The translations under genes and the position numbers were made by a program. The notes below the pieces were generated by a model that saw only the letters and a program-made list of their open reading frames with translations, ran no database searches and was not told the DNA's origin. Below are positions 12,231 to 22,727 of a stretch of 64,000 bases of DNA, one piece after another (the stretch's first letter is position 1; every line of letters begins with the position of its first letter). Source of the stretch: Gliomastix tumulicola (taxonomy: Eukaryota; Ascomycota; Sordariomycetes; Hypocreales; Bionectriaceae). The DNA lies in the NCBI GenBank assembly GCA_001599755.1, contig BCHX01000006.1:3087336-3151335 (forward strand), read 5' to 3'.

Positions 12231-12980
12231 ATGTTTTGTAGGGGATGGCGAGAGCTCGGACAGGACTACGAGCCTAGACAATTGAGATCGGGGAGATAGG
12301 AATACATTATAGCTTCAATCAATATTGTGAGAGATGGCAAGATTGAGGCACTACTTAGCATCATTCAAGGCTCGTGGATAGCTGTCACAAGGTCTCTCAG
12401 GCGAGCTTACTTCATCATACCTCAACATCTAAGGGTGAGGAGATGGCAGCGGCGATGGTGCGCGACGATATTCTAGGGTAGCGCTGTACAGCCGACATGC
12501 TGAGGGCAAGGCGAAATGAAGGATTGACGGCGCCGTCTGGACGCTGTCACTGATGCTTTATCCCCTCACTTCCTATTTTCATCTGGATTTGTAGCGGGGC
12601 CCTGAGGCTGGTTGATTTTCCTGCCAGATCGCCTGGGACCTGACGGGGTCTGAACGACTCTGAACTGTTGTTGGGCGCGGGCGTCCACTCACGCGGTCGA
12701 GTAAATAAATATTTGAGTCATGGGACCATACAATTTGGGTGCGTATGTAACTCAAAATTTTCTTCCACCAGTCCCACGTGCTCCCTGTCTGGAAATTGGA
12801 GGGCCTGGCCAGCTACCCTGGAGGTCAACAGCACACATGTGGGCGAGACGTGAATTCACACCACGCACGAGATGTTTGTTCTTCTATCCTACGCTTCGCT
12901 CACCACTTTCGCCCACAGTCCTCGAGCAGCGCCTTGCGTATTTGAGCCTTCTCATCTGCGCCCCTTCCTATTTTCCTGCC
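12231..12980. other. Intergenic between BTB copies 2 and 3
   Basis: No supported gene. An open frame begins at 12720 in phase with BTB copy 3, but its N-terminal part does not resemble the paralogues and is taken as leader. Confidence 0.45.
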
Positions 12981-14139
12981 ATGACAACAGCGACTGACGC
13001 CCTTGTGTTGGATCACCGTGGCGACGTCGTAATCGTTCTTCGCGCGCAGCCGGACGCGAACACGAACACCATCGCCGCGAGTGAGAACCCTTCAATCTCA
13101 CCACCAGCAGACCAACCAGATCCCACGGGCCAACACGGCACTTTGCCTAGAGATGGAGTGGCGGACCCCGAGACCCAGCAGTCGACAGCAAACGCCAAGC
13201 CATATTCCGTTCGATATCTCGTCTCGTCTCGACACCTCTGCCTCGCCTCGCCCGTATTCCGAGCCATGATGGAAGGTCCCTGGCTGGAGACGCCTGGGAC
13301 AAGCAGCGAACCGCATGAGATTAGTGCCACCGAATAGAACCCGGACGCGCTTCTCACCATCCTACGAATCATACATGGGCAGAACCGGGCGGTTCCCAGG
13401 GCTGTGACGACGGAGCAGTTGCAGGAGATTGCCATCATCGTCGATTACTACCAGTGTCACGAGGCAGTCGAAGTGTTTGGCAGCCTCTGGGTCACGGCCA
13501 TCGAGAAGGAGTTCGGGGCGACATCTGCAGATGACGCTTTACCCTATTTCTTTGTCGCATCTCTCTTTCGCGAAAAACGCCTCTTCGAGAAGGCTGCAAC
13601 GGCCATATTGTCCTATGGGGAAGGTCCATTGAACACGGGGAGACTGCCCGTCTCACCTGCTCTCGTTGGTGAGTCGACTTCACGTAGTAGTGTCCAAACT
13701 GTTTGGTTGATGACTGACTCTTGATGTTTGAATAGAGTCTCTTGACCAAAGGCGCCTTGAAATTATCGGCAGTCTTGTCAAGGGAGTGAACATGTTACAA
13801 AAACAGCTATACGACGGTGGTGTCTGCAGCCGATCGAGCCTCAACACTGATGCCTTAGACCAAGAAGTTTGCGACGCGGTCTTCCTCGGATTTCTTCTCA
13901 GGCAAACCTGGACTGCTGGTCTTGGAAAGGAACCACCTCCGGAGCCGTACCATGGTTACGGAGCCTTGGAGGTCATCAACCAACTCTCAAATTTGAAAAA
14001 TCCGCCGAGAACGCACTCGGAGCCTCGTTTTGAATCTCGCTGCAACTTCGCTACTAAAATTAGGTCCACGATTTCCGACGCAAAGAAGATTCTGGAAGGC
14101 TATTCCCTGGAATTCGACGGGCAATGGAGACGAAAATAG
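12981..14139 (+). CDS. BTB/POZ domain protein, array copy 3, interrupted by in-frame TAG at codon 119
   Basis: Exons 12981-13668 and 13736-14139 give 363 positions, with the intron (GTGAGT...AATAG) at the same place as in the other copies. The start MTTATDALVLDHRGDVVIVL matches the family, followed by LVSSRHLCLASPVFRAMMEGPW. Codon 119 (13335-13337) is TAG within ISATE-stop-NPDALL. Copy 2 has TGG in TSEWDAQ, and the wider fungal family has Trp here too. Downstream the frame is open and well conserved, with VDYYQCHEAVEVFGSLW keeping the Trp that copy 1 has lost. So one nonsense change interrupts an otherwise intact gene. As in copy 1 the options are mRNA editing, recent pseudogenisation or sequence error. 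Unedited, the product would be only 118 residues and would lose most of the C-terminal half. Confidence 0.8.
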
Positions 14140-14779
14140 GCGAGCCAGGGACCGTAAATGAGGCGGACGACGTTCGCTTGAGGAAACGCTGGTCTGACGG
14201 CCACGCGTCTTCGATGACGAGCAGAGACATTTGATTTGATAGCCATGGGTGATAGGAGAGAGAAGGAATCTATGGTGTAGATATGAAATCTACACGAATC
14301 TAAGCACAGACTGCCCCCGACCGTCCTTTCTCTGGATTCCGGTTTGCGCTGGGGTCAGTGAATTGCTATGCTCTGCCCCCGGGTCGCCGTGGACGGTGAA
14401 AGATGGTGTGTGAAAGCCTATGCGTGTTGTACCTGAGGCCGACCTTCAGGTGGCAAACACGAGGGATTCTCCGCAAAGCAAACACCACTTCAACAAAAAA
14501 ACGCGGTGCACGTCAACTTTTTCCCTCCCGTCATCCTTTCTCCCCTTCACGAAATCCCGCCCGCGACCGACATCTCGCAAGGGCATGCCGCCTGCGTGTC
14601 ACACCTTATCTTCATTCTCTCGTCTCACCACGCGATCACGACACCATCACCACCGCGCTTTCGAATCAGCAGGCGAATCGTCGCATACTCTCTCAGAACG
14701 CCCGGACGGAACAGACTCCCCCTCAGGCACGAAAGCATCGGCCAAGCGACTCGCCTGCCACAGCCAATCCATTGCAGCC
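14140..14779. other. Intergenic / probable 5' leader of the next gene
   Basis: An ATG at 14420 opens a frame continuous with the gene starting at 14780. The intervening 120 codons are Ser/Arg/His-rich and have no counterpart in the paralogue at 16904-17875, so I treat them as leader. A longer N-terminus cannot be excluded. Confidence 0.4.
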
Positions 14780-16522
14780 ATGGTGCCAACCAAAGGATCA
14801 TCTCAAGTCGCTCTCGAGGCCGAGTTTATCGAGCCGTGCGGCCTGTCCGATCGCCTCGCGTCCTTTGCTCGAGCAGAGAAACCCAGCATCCTCAGTGACG
14901 CTCCGGGTGACGAGGCCGCTGTCGAGGAGATGAAGACGAACCATCGAAAGTGGATTGAGGATGCCTTCTTCATCCTGAAGCTGAGGCCGGAGGATCATCA
15001 AACCCTCGTCAACGACATCACCGAAGAGTTTGACAAGTCGAGCTTCGCCCGGGCCCGCAACCTGACCAGATGGTCAAGCTTCACCAGACACGCCAAAAAG
15101 CTGCATCAGGCTTTCAGGGACCAGATTTCATCGCGCACCGACAAGTGCCCCGTCGCGCAGACCATGCTCATTCTGTTCATCGCCTTTCACGTTGCGACCG
15201 TTCCGTTCCGCCCTTACGATAACAAGACCTACTATCTTTGGGACGCCATGAGAATGCCCGATCTCGTCCTGAGCGCGGTCCATGCGCACAAGCACAACGA
15301 CGGAAATACCGCCTTCTACACGATTGTTGGTCGACCTTGGTCCCTCCTCGATGACGAGGATGCAAAAAGGGCCGTTCCAAAGGACTTTTGGCCTAGCAAT
15401 CTTTCCAATCCGGCGACCGGAGATCCCGAGTCTTCATCTGCTGGAGAACCATCATGCGGCAAGGTGAAGCAGGAGACGATCAAGGTGCAGCAATGGAAGA
15501 ACCCATCCCGCGTCTCCTGCTATGTGAAGAAAGAACTCAGCATGCTCGAGGGAGAGGATGACGACGATGGCATGGGGATGCCTGACATTGAGCGCCTGGC
15601 GATCCGAGACTCCGGCATCGACGGTCGCACTGATGACTGTCTCCCCGACGACGAGATCACCATGACTCTCTACAACGAGCCCGCCAAGTCGCCCATCCAG
15701 CTGTACATTCCATCGAGCCTGAACCTTTCCACCTTGTGCGGTGACCTGGACAAGGCCGTACGTCTCGCCGATCGCCAGCTTATCGACGTCTTCTCTACCA
15801 AGACCGAGAAACAGAAGATCACCACACGGGCCGACGTCACCGCAAAGTATGCCTTGCTTCTCAAGGGCATCGACCCAACGCAGTCCAAGATCCTGCTCGA
15901 GGAGATGACGGACATGGAGTTCTCGTTGCTTGCTGCCTCCGACAAGGTCAAGGTCAAGCTCATCGCCAACATGCTCGACCCCGACCTTGCCGCGCGATTC
16001 GCGGACGTCACCGACAGCGACGCTGCTGAACACGTCGAGACAGTCACGGTGAACGGCGAGCTCGAATACATCTCACGTGCCTGGTACCGCGAGATTCCTC
16101 TGGCCCTGCAGGAGCTTGGACAGCGCCAGACAAACCCGGAGGACCGACGACTGCTGCAGATCGCCGCGCACAAGACGTACATCATCATGGCGCACTACGA
16201 GGCAATCGAAGAACGAAACACCAGTCTGACCAACCAGCTCACGCAGCAGATCCTGGACGCGGCCCAAACGATGAAAGCTGCCAGTGAGGAACACACGGAA
16301 GAGCTGCGGGCGCAAATCGAGCAACTCAGACAGCAGGTTGATCGGCTCACCGTGAGCCAGCCAGGCGATCGTCAGGATCTGCCCCCAATCGAGGACATCT
16401 TGAAAGATGGACCTGAATTACAGCCAAAACAGGGCGAACTATCTGCCACCACCGCGGAGCCGGCCCAGTCTAGTCCAGTGGCCTCCCGCCATATGGTGGT
16501 CTCTGAGTCCGGCGGTTTTTGA
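14780..16522 (+). CDS. Uncharacterised protein with C-terminal coiled coil, paralogue of the 16904-17875 gene
   Basis: This single-exon gene encodes 580 residues from ATG 14780, whose context (GCAGCCATGG) is strong. The family is not recognised. The C-terminal third shares a block with the convergent neighbour: a stretch around LLIAASDKVKVKL-type helices, then LDPDLAARFAD, a WYREIPLALQELGQR segment matched by WFRDVPLAAEELASQ in the neighbour, and AAHKTYIIMAHYEA matched by LAHKAYSMIWYYEA. After this block residues about 490-535 form a Glu/Gln/Leu-rich coiled coil (EELRAQIEQLRQQVDRL). The N-terminal half is predicted soluble with one acidic segment (GEDDDDGMGMPD). No signal peptide, membrane span or catalytic motif is visible. 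Function is unknown. Confidence 0.75.
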   Translation: MVPTKGSSQVALEAEFIEPCGLSDRLASFARAEKPSILSDAPGDEAAVEEMKTNHRKWIEDAFFILKLRPEDHQTLVNDITEEFDKSSFARARNLTRWSSFTRHAKKLHQAFRDQISSRTDKCPVAQTMLILFIAFHVATVPFRPYDNKTYYLWDAMRMPDLVLSAVHAHKHNDGNTAFYTIVGRPWSLLDDEDAKRAVPKDFWPSNLSNPATGDPESSSAGEPSCGKVKQETIKVQQWKNPSRVSCYVKKELSMLEGEDDDDGMGMPDIERLAIRDSGIDGRTDDCLPDDEITMTLYNEPAKSPIQLYIPSSLNLSTLCGDLDKAVRLADRQLIDVFSTKTEKQKITTRADVTAKYALLLKGIDPTQSKILLEEMTDMEFSLLAASDKVKVKLIANMLDPDLAARFADVTDSDAAEHVETVTVNGELEYISRAWYREIPLALQELGQRQTNPEDRRLLQIAAHKTYIIMAHYEAIEERNTSLTNQLTQQILDAAQTMKAASEEHTEELRAQIEQLRQQVDRLTVSQPGDRQDLPPIEDILKDGPELQPKQGELSATTAEPAQSSPVASRHMVVSESGGF

Positions 16523-16903
16523 CTTCGGCTGCGCGTTTTGCTTGGTAACATCATGGGAGGTGACTGCTTGCATCTGGGACCGATAGGCCGTTATGCCGGG
16601 GGACGGGGGGGAGAGGTGCGTTTCTGTCGACTAACCGTATGGTGACTGCATGTCAGCCACGGAGAAGACACGCTACTTCCTGTGATAAAATCTTGGGGAA
16701 TATCTTGCGATGTGCGAGCTAGCGGTGACTGGATGGGAGGGATTTTGAGCACCTCACTTGTCTGGATAGCCCATGCATTGCATATCATATATTTATCGAG
16801 GAAGAGACTATGCCTAATACTGATCTTGATTCCATACAATTTGCCGGTAATCCTTGATCTCACCATCCCGGATCGACACCAGATGCCTGTGCTTTATTGA
16901 ATC
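16523..16903. other. Short convergent intergenic region
   Basis: This holds the 3' ends of two convergent paralogous genes. No gene or repeat is seen. Confidence 0.5.
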
Positions 16904-17875
16904 CTACGATGGCTTACCCTTGGCTCGTTTCGCAGGTCGATCCTCATGATCATCCTTCTTGACTACCACAGCCGCGAGTGCCCTCAATTCAGCCACCAAA
17001 TCATAGCCCGCCATCGCTTTCTTCGCCACCGAGCCCTTTTTTGACTTGTCCCGCATCAAATCGACCAGTGGGTTCATGCGCGCGATGGCATCGTTAACGG
17101 CCCGGTTCGTTTGGTCCTGCCCCGCCTCATAGTACCAGATCATAGAGTAGGCTTTATGCGCAAGAACCTGCAGCGCGTGCCGGGTCTCCGGCTCCTTAGC
17201 CTGCGACGCGAGTTCCTCAGCGGCGAGAGGGACGTCGCGGAACCAGGTGCTCGACTGGTAAGGGATCTTGTAGATGTGGTCCTCCCAGATCTCCTGGAAC
17301 TCAAAGCAGTCGGCAGGGAAACGTGTGGCAAGCGTCGGATTCGTCAGCTTGGCCACGAGGCGGACTGCCAGCATGTCCTCCCGGGTGAGGAGCTTGAAGT
17401 CCTGGTGGCTGATCTGATCCAGCTGGAGGGTCCTCAAGTCAGTCTGGTCATCCCGCAGCCTCTTCAGAAGACGGCCGTGCTTCTTGTAGACTTCCGCCCG
17501 GTTCAACGAGAACGATCCCTTAATTTTGACAGCATACGTGTCTTGGAGTAATCGGTGACCGTTCTCATCGGCGTACGCGAGAAGCTTGGGGACAAAATCC
17601 GGACCCCCTGGCGTAGGGAGCTCGGAGGGGTGGGATGTGGTTTCTATTGCCTCTGGCTGTGTCGTCGTTATGGCGGGCCGCTTACGCTTGATGAGACTGG
17701 TGGGCTTATAAGGAATCTGTAATGGAGGAGGTTGAGGGTGAGGTGTCTGCGACAGTGCTGGTGGGTCAATGAATGAGATCAAGGGCGTCGTGGAGCCCCA
17801 TTCGCTGTCCATACTGTCGCTGCTGTCACTGGCCTCGACGGGCTGGGGATCTTTGCTCTTTGTTGGGGGTGCCAT
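16904..17875 (-). CDS. Uncharacterised protein, shorter paralogue of the 14780-16522 gene
   Basis: This single-exon gene on the minus strand encodes 323 residues starting MAPPTKSK at 17875. The frame is open further upstream to 17992, but the preceding residues look like leader. The N-terminal 110 residues are Pro/Ser-rich and probably disordered. Residues about 130-260 form the domain shared with the convergent neighbour, including LTNPTLATRFP, STWFRDVPLAAEELASQ and LAHKAYSMIWYYE. The C-terminus is basic (RPAKRAKGKPS) and could be a nuclear targeting signal, which is inference. It lacks the long coiled coil of its paralogue. I do not recognise the family and propose no function. Confidence 0.75.
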   Translation of the reverse strand: MAPPTKSKDPQPVEASDSSDSMDSEWGSTTPLISFIDPPALSQTPHPQPPPLQIPYKPTSLIKRKRPAITTTQPEAIETTSHPSELPTPGGPDFVPKLLAYADENGHRLLQDTYAVKIKGSFSLNRAEVYKKHGRLLKRLRDDQTDLRTLQLDQISHQDFKLLTREDMLAVRLVAKLTNPTLATRFPADCFEFQEIWEDHIYKIPYQSSTWFRDVPLAAEELASQAKEPETRHALQVLAHKAYSMIWYYEAGQDQTNRAVNDAIARMNPLVDLMRDKSKKGSVAKKAMAGYDLVAELRALAAVVVKKDDHEDRPAKRAKGKPS

Positions 17876-19667
17876 GTTGTCGAGATAGGAGGTAGGTACC
17901 GTTTGAGATGAGTAGCAGACAATAAGGTGCTCAAAGATATGAGAAGAAATGCTCAAGGGCCAGGAGAAGTGCGAGATCTGGCGTGTATGCATCTACGGCA
18001 AGCGTGTGTCAAACAGACGGTATAGGGAGCAGGTTTGGAGGCATTCTGATTATGATATGAGAACATGTCACGCCTTTGCCCACATGATGGCATCACATCA
18101 CTCATGTACATAATGCGAAGAAGATCCAATAATAGTGCCGTCGTTGTTGCGGAGGACAATTCTTGACCTCGCTTTGTTGGACTGTCGAGTTCTTTGTTCC
18201 AAAGCAGCACGCCCCACGGCCAAGCGTTGTTCACAGGCACTGCAGGAGCCTGGGGCGATGAAGCCCATACTCGCCAAGACCAGATTGACCTGATGTCCTT
18301 TGTTGTCCTGTCCAGGCTCGACATTTGAGAGAATGAGGCTAAATTTGGCGGCAGGGGATATAGAAGAAAGCTACAAAGGCTTGCGGGCAACCATGGGCGA
18401 TAAGCGATCACATTGCAGGGACGGAATGAAAATCACAATAAATCGTTGTCGAAAATACACGAATGCATCCCGCCCAGGCACACCGACAATATGTGATGGT
18501 GAGGGGTGCCTCTGATGACGGAGATGAACGGAGGGGCTGTGTTACCTGGGGAGCGTCGCTCTATGGCCGACAAGACGCCCTCTTTGTTCGGAAATGCCGA
18601 CAGTCCGCTGAAATTAGCACTCTCCGCTGAAGTCAGTGCCTGATTCTATGGCGGCCATTTCGCCCAGGCTCGCTTTCACCGCCTTTGTCACAAAAAGATG
18701 GTGGCTTCCCACTGTGAGACACTGACGGCGACCAACTTCCTGTTCCAGTGAGCGCCCTTGCGGGGCTAACGAAGCTCCTTCATTGGTCTGTTGGTTGTGA
18801 TATGCAAGCCTCTTTCAGGTGATGGGTTAATGGACCGGTCACGACCTTCTGTACAGACGCAGCCCTTCTGTAAGCCATCCTCGCACCCTGCACGTGCCGT
18901 CCACGGCCCCCAAACCTCACCCTAATCTCATGTGTTCCATGCAGCTATGGTGCAGAAGTCGCCTGGATCGGGATTAGTGTGCTTTCAGTACTGCAACTCC
19001 ACTCAAACAAGCTGGTCTATGGCATTCCACTGACGCGGACACTTTGCATGTGCTGTGGTACTGCGAGCCGATACATCAAGATACCGTCTAGAGCCATCCA
19101 TGGATACCGGGATACTGGGATGGTGGCGGTTATGACCCTGTAAACTTCTGGGGGGCAGGAACAGTCGATATCAACGTCCTCTCCCTGTGCCCTTGGCATC
19201 GCAAGCCGTCGGATCTCCTCGTTCAGCTCACGCGCTTCCAGTGCCAAACCGCGTGCTTGTACCACCCCCAGCCCACCCTACGCCTCCTCTTTTCTCCTTC
19301 ACCGGCCAAGATCCTTGCACGTAATAGCTTCACCCAAAAGTCCCCATCTTCAGCCTCTAGAGACATGGTTTTCATGTTCCAATGGAGGGCTACGGGCTCG
19401 CCATTGGCCAGAGACGCTCAGCGGTCCCAGATATGCAGGCGACCCTGCACCAACATGTGCATACGGGCTTGCATTAGCGTTCTTGTGTGATCATGGAGCG
19501 GCACGGCCTGCCTCCCAGAGCTACGGCGACGATGCATATACATATTGCGGCGCCCTCAGCTGGCACATCTATATCTGAGGCGGACGTATGGTGCTCCAGA
19601 TTCTTGACAAACACTTCAGCACTCACCTGTCCAAACATCTTTTAACCCAAAGCTTTGTACTGTCAGC
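17876..19667. other. Intergenic, 1.8 kb, no supported gene
   Basis: A minus-strand frame at 17953-18411 and plus-strand frames near 19257-19578 lack domains and splice-consistent extensions. The right end should hold the promoter of the subtilase gene. Confidence 0.45.
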
Positions 19668-22457
19668 ATGCGTCCCTCTCCCTTCCATCCACTCCTCCTA
19701 GCAGCAGCCTGGATCGTGTCCGCTCTCCCATCGGCGCCAGAGTTCGAGCGAAGCAGAGCCCGTGTTCCAGGCGCCTTCATCTTCGAGCTAGAGGACGGCC
19801 AGGTATGTATCGCGGCCCTGAATCCATGGATCCCCCGGATATGCTTCTAACACATCATCCAATCCAGGATCCTTCCGATTTCGAGAATGCGGTCAGCGGC
19901 CACGGCCACAAGCGACGGAGCTTCGACTACGAGCTCTTCAAGGGAGTGTCCGTCCAGCTTCACGATCTCGACAACGCCGAAGCCCGTGCTCGCGACATCG
20001 CCTCCAGTTCTGCTGTGAAGGCAGCCTGGCCCGTCGAAGTCGTGTATCTCCCATCTGACGAGCGTACCTGGGTCGGCGATCCCTCTCGCAAGACGGGCAA
20101 CCGGCTCGAGACCAGAGGCAATGGCACCGACGCTCCTTATTCTCCCCACGTCATGGTGCAGGTCGACAAGCTCAGGGCTGAGGGCATCACGGGGAAGGGC
20201 GTCAAGATTGCCGTCATTGACTCTGGCGTATGCTTCCTCCGTCTTGTCTCCTTCTGCTAGCTAGCTATCATCCCGCTGACCGTGCTTCCAGATCGACTAC
20301 ACCCACCCCGACCTCGGCGGCTGCTTCGGTGAAGGCTGCCTCGTCGTCTTCGGCACCGACTTCGTAGGCGACGACTTCACCGGCACCAACGAGCCCATCC
20401 CAGACGACGACCCTCAAGACTGCGACCGAGAAGGCGGCGTGGGCGGCCACGGCACGCACGTCGCCGGCATCATCGCCGCCCGACCCAACAACCTTGGCTT
20501 CACTGGCGCAGCGCCTGATGCCGTCCTCGGCGCCTACCGCGTCTTCGGCTGCGGCGGCGCGAGCACGACCGAGGTCCTGATCGACGCGTTCAACCAGGCG
20601 TACGAGGACGGGGCGGATATCATCTCGGCGTCCATCGTCCTGCCGTCTGGCTGGGCCGATGAGCCGTGGTCCCTCGCCGTGAGCAGGATCGTCGACAAGG
20701 GCGTGCCGTGTCTTCTGGCTGCGAGCAACTGGGGCGCCATCGGCATGTTCTTTGCGTCTGCGGCGGCGGGCGGTCGCGGCGTGACTGCTGTGTCGTCTTT
20801 CGACAATACCGTGTTCCCCAACATCTTCTACCTCGGCGAGGTGAGCGTCGACGGCGCCGAGAGAGAAGAGTTTGGATATGCGCCTGGTATACCCTCGTTC
20901 TCGACTCCCGTCAAGCTTCCCCTATGGGCGCCCGACCTCGATCCGACCTCCCCTGCCAGTGGCTGCAGCCCTTTTCCGGCAGACACACCTGATCTCAGCG
21001 AGTACATCGTCCTGGTCCGTCGCGGAACGTGCCTGTTCTCGCAGAAAGCTCAGAACGCCGCCGCGTTTGGCGCCAAATACATGGCCATCTACAACACCGT
21101 GCCCAGCGTCGAGATCTACAACGTCGCCGGCGTAGGTATCGAGGGCTCCCTGGTCGTCACGTCGGACGTCGGCGAAGCCTGGATTGAGCTTCTGGCTGCA
21201 GGATCGGAGGTCGTGCTCGACATCACCGCCGCCCGTGACGCAGAGACCGTCTTTTCTCAGGTCCCGAATGACGTGTCGCCGGGAGCGCCGAGTGAGTTCA
21301 CGTCCTGGGGACCGACATACAGCGTCGACGTCAAGCCTCAGTACGGCACGCCGGGCGGTACGATTCTCTCCACGTATCCCCTCGCACTCGGCAAGTACGC
21401 CGTCATGTCAGGCACGTCCATGGCCACTCCCCTCATGGCGGCCATCTATGCCCTGATCCACGAGGTCCGTGGTACACTCGACCCTGTCCTGCTGGAGAAG
21501 CTCTTCTCCTCCACCGCAGACCCTCAGCTGTTCCACGACACGTTTGCGTTCTCCGACTTCCTGGCTCCTGTCCCGCAGCAGGGCGCGGGTCTCGTGCGAG
21601 CTTACGACGCCGCCTTCGCGACGACGATCATCGAGCCTCCTAGTATGTCATTCAATGACACTGCCAACTTTGTCGATACCATCAACATCACCATCCGGAA
21701 TCTCGGTGACGACGAGATCACGTACGACATCTCCCATGTGCCGACTGTGTCCATGTATACACTTGAGCAGGACGGCATCTATCCGATGTGGTTCCCCAAC
21801 GAGATAGCCGACGCTCATGCGAGCCTTGAGTTTGGCGATGAGCAGGTCACTGTTCCTGCTGGAGGGTCTCTCGCCGTCGGCGTAGCTGCTTCGCCTCCTG
21901 TTGGGCTTACTGCGACACGGCTGCCTGTGTACTCGGGCTACATTGCCATCAACGGCTCTGATGGCTCGAGCTTCTCTGTTCCCTACCAGGGCATCGCCGG
22001 TGTCCTTCGAGAAGCCACGGTGCTTGGGGCCCAGGGTGCTTGGATCAGCAAGTCCAGCGACGCGACCACGCAGCCCGTGCCTGCGAACACGACCTTCACG
22101 CTGCCGTCTCCGGGTACGATGCCAACCAGTAGCAGCTACGTCGGGCCACGACTAACGGCCAGTCTGGCGCTGGGATCGTCCATCCTCCGTGCCGATGTCA
22201 TCTCGCTCCACGGTGGCTCGCCAAACAGATCGACGAGCCATGTCGTCGGCCAGCCAAGGGGGATGCCGCTGAGATATCTCGCTCGGTACGTACCATACTT
22301 CGTCGACTGGTATGGCGAGCTTGATGACGGTAGCTTTGCGCCAGCGGGATCGTACAAAGTCGCATTCAGTGCCTTGAGGATCATGGGTAATGCCGACGCG
22401 CAGGAAGATTGGGATGTCGTCGAGACGGTTCCCTTCCACATTACCTACGATGAGTGA
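19668..22457 (+). CDS. Secreted subtilisin-like serine protease (S8) with PA domain, subtilase 1
   Basis: Three exons (19668-19802, 19868-20227, 20292-22457) encode 886 residues. An N-terminal hydrophobic segment ending near SALPSAP is the signal peptide, followed by an inhibitor-like propeptide. The catalytic triad is Asp163 (VIDSG), His218 (GHGTHVAG) and Ser541 (MSGTSMATP). The oxyanion Asn is in LAASNWG, a less usual form of SAGNxG. Between His and Ser lies an inserted PA domain around residues 390-440 (LVRRGTCLFSQKAQNAAAFGAKYM). The C-terminal 280 residues contain beta-rich Fn3-like sequence (ITIRNLGDDEITYDI). This is the layout of the minor extracellular protease Vpr / large subtilase group. 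It should act outside the cell on proteins. Intron 2 falls directly after the Asp motif. Length is normal for this group. Confidence 0.93.
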
Positions 22458-22727
22458 TGCAGCTTGCGCTGCGTGCTTGAATTGCGGACATGTATCTTCA
22501 ATCAATAATCAAGTAGTACCATAAAAGAATAAAATACGCACAGTGGTCCGGTCCCAGCTTGTGATCGATCCTTTCCTTGAGAACTCCATGCTAACCAGGA
22601 CGTCAAACCGTAAGAACCGTCTCCAGCCATTTTGATGTCGCCTCCTTGTCGTCCTTGCCTCCTTGTTGTGATCTTGTATGCCCAATGAGGACGTCGGGGT
22701 GTGACACTGAACAAGCCATCACCCTCA

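Noticed and set aside
17953..18411. Minus-strand ORF of 152 aa upstream of the shorter paralogue
   Set aside because: No similarity to the paralogue's N-terminus and mixed composition; probably promoter DNA.
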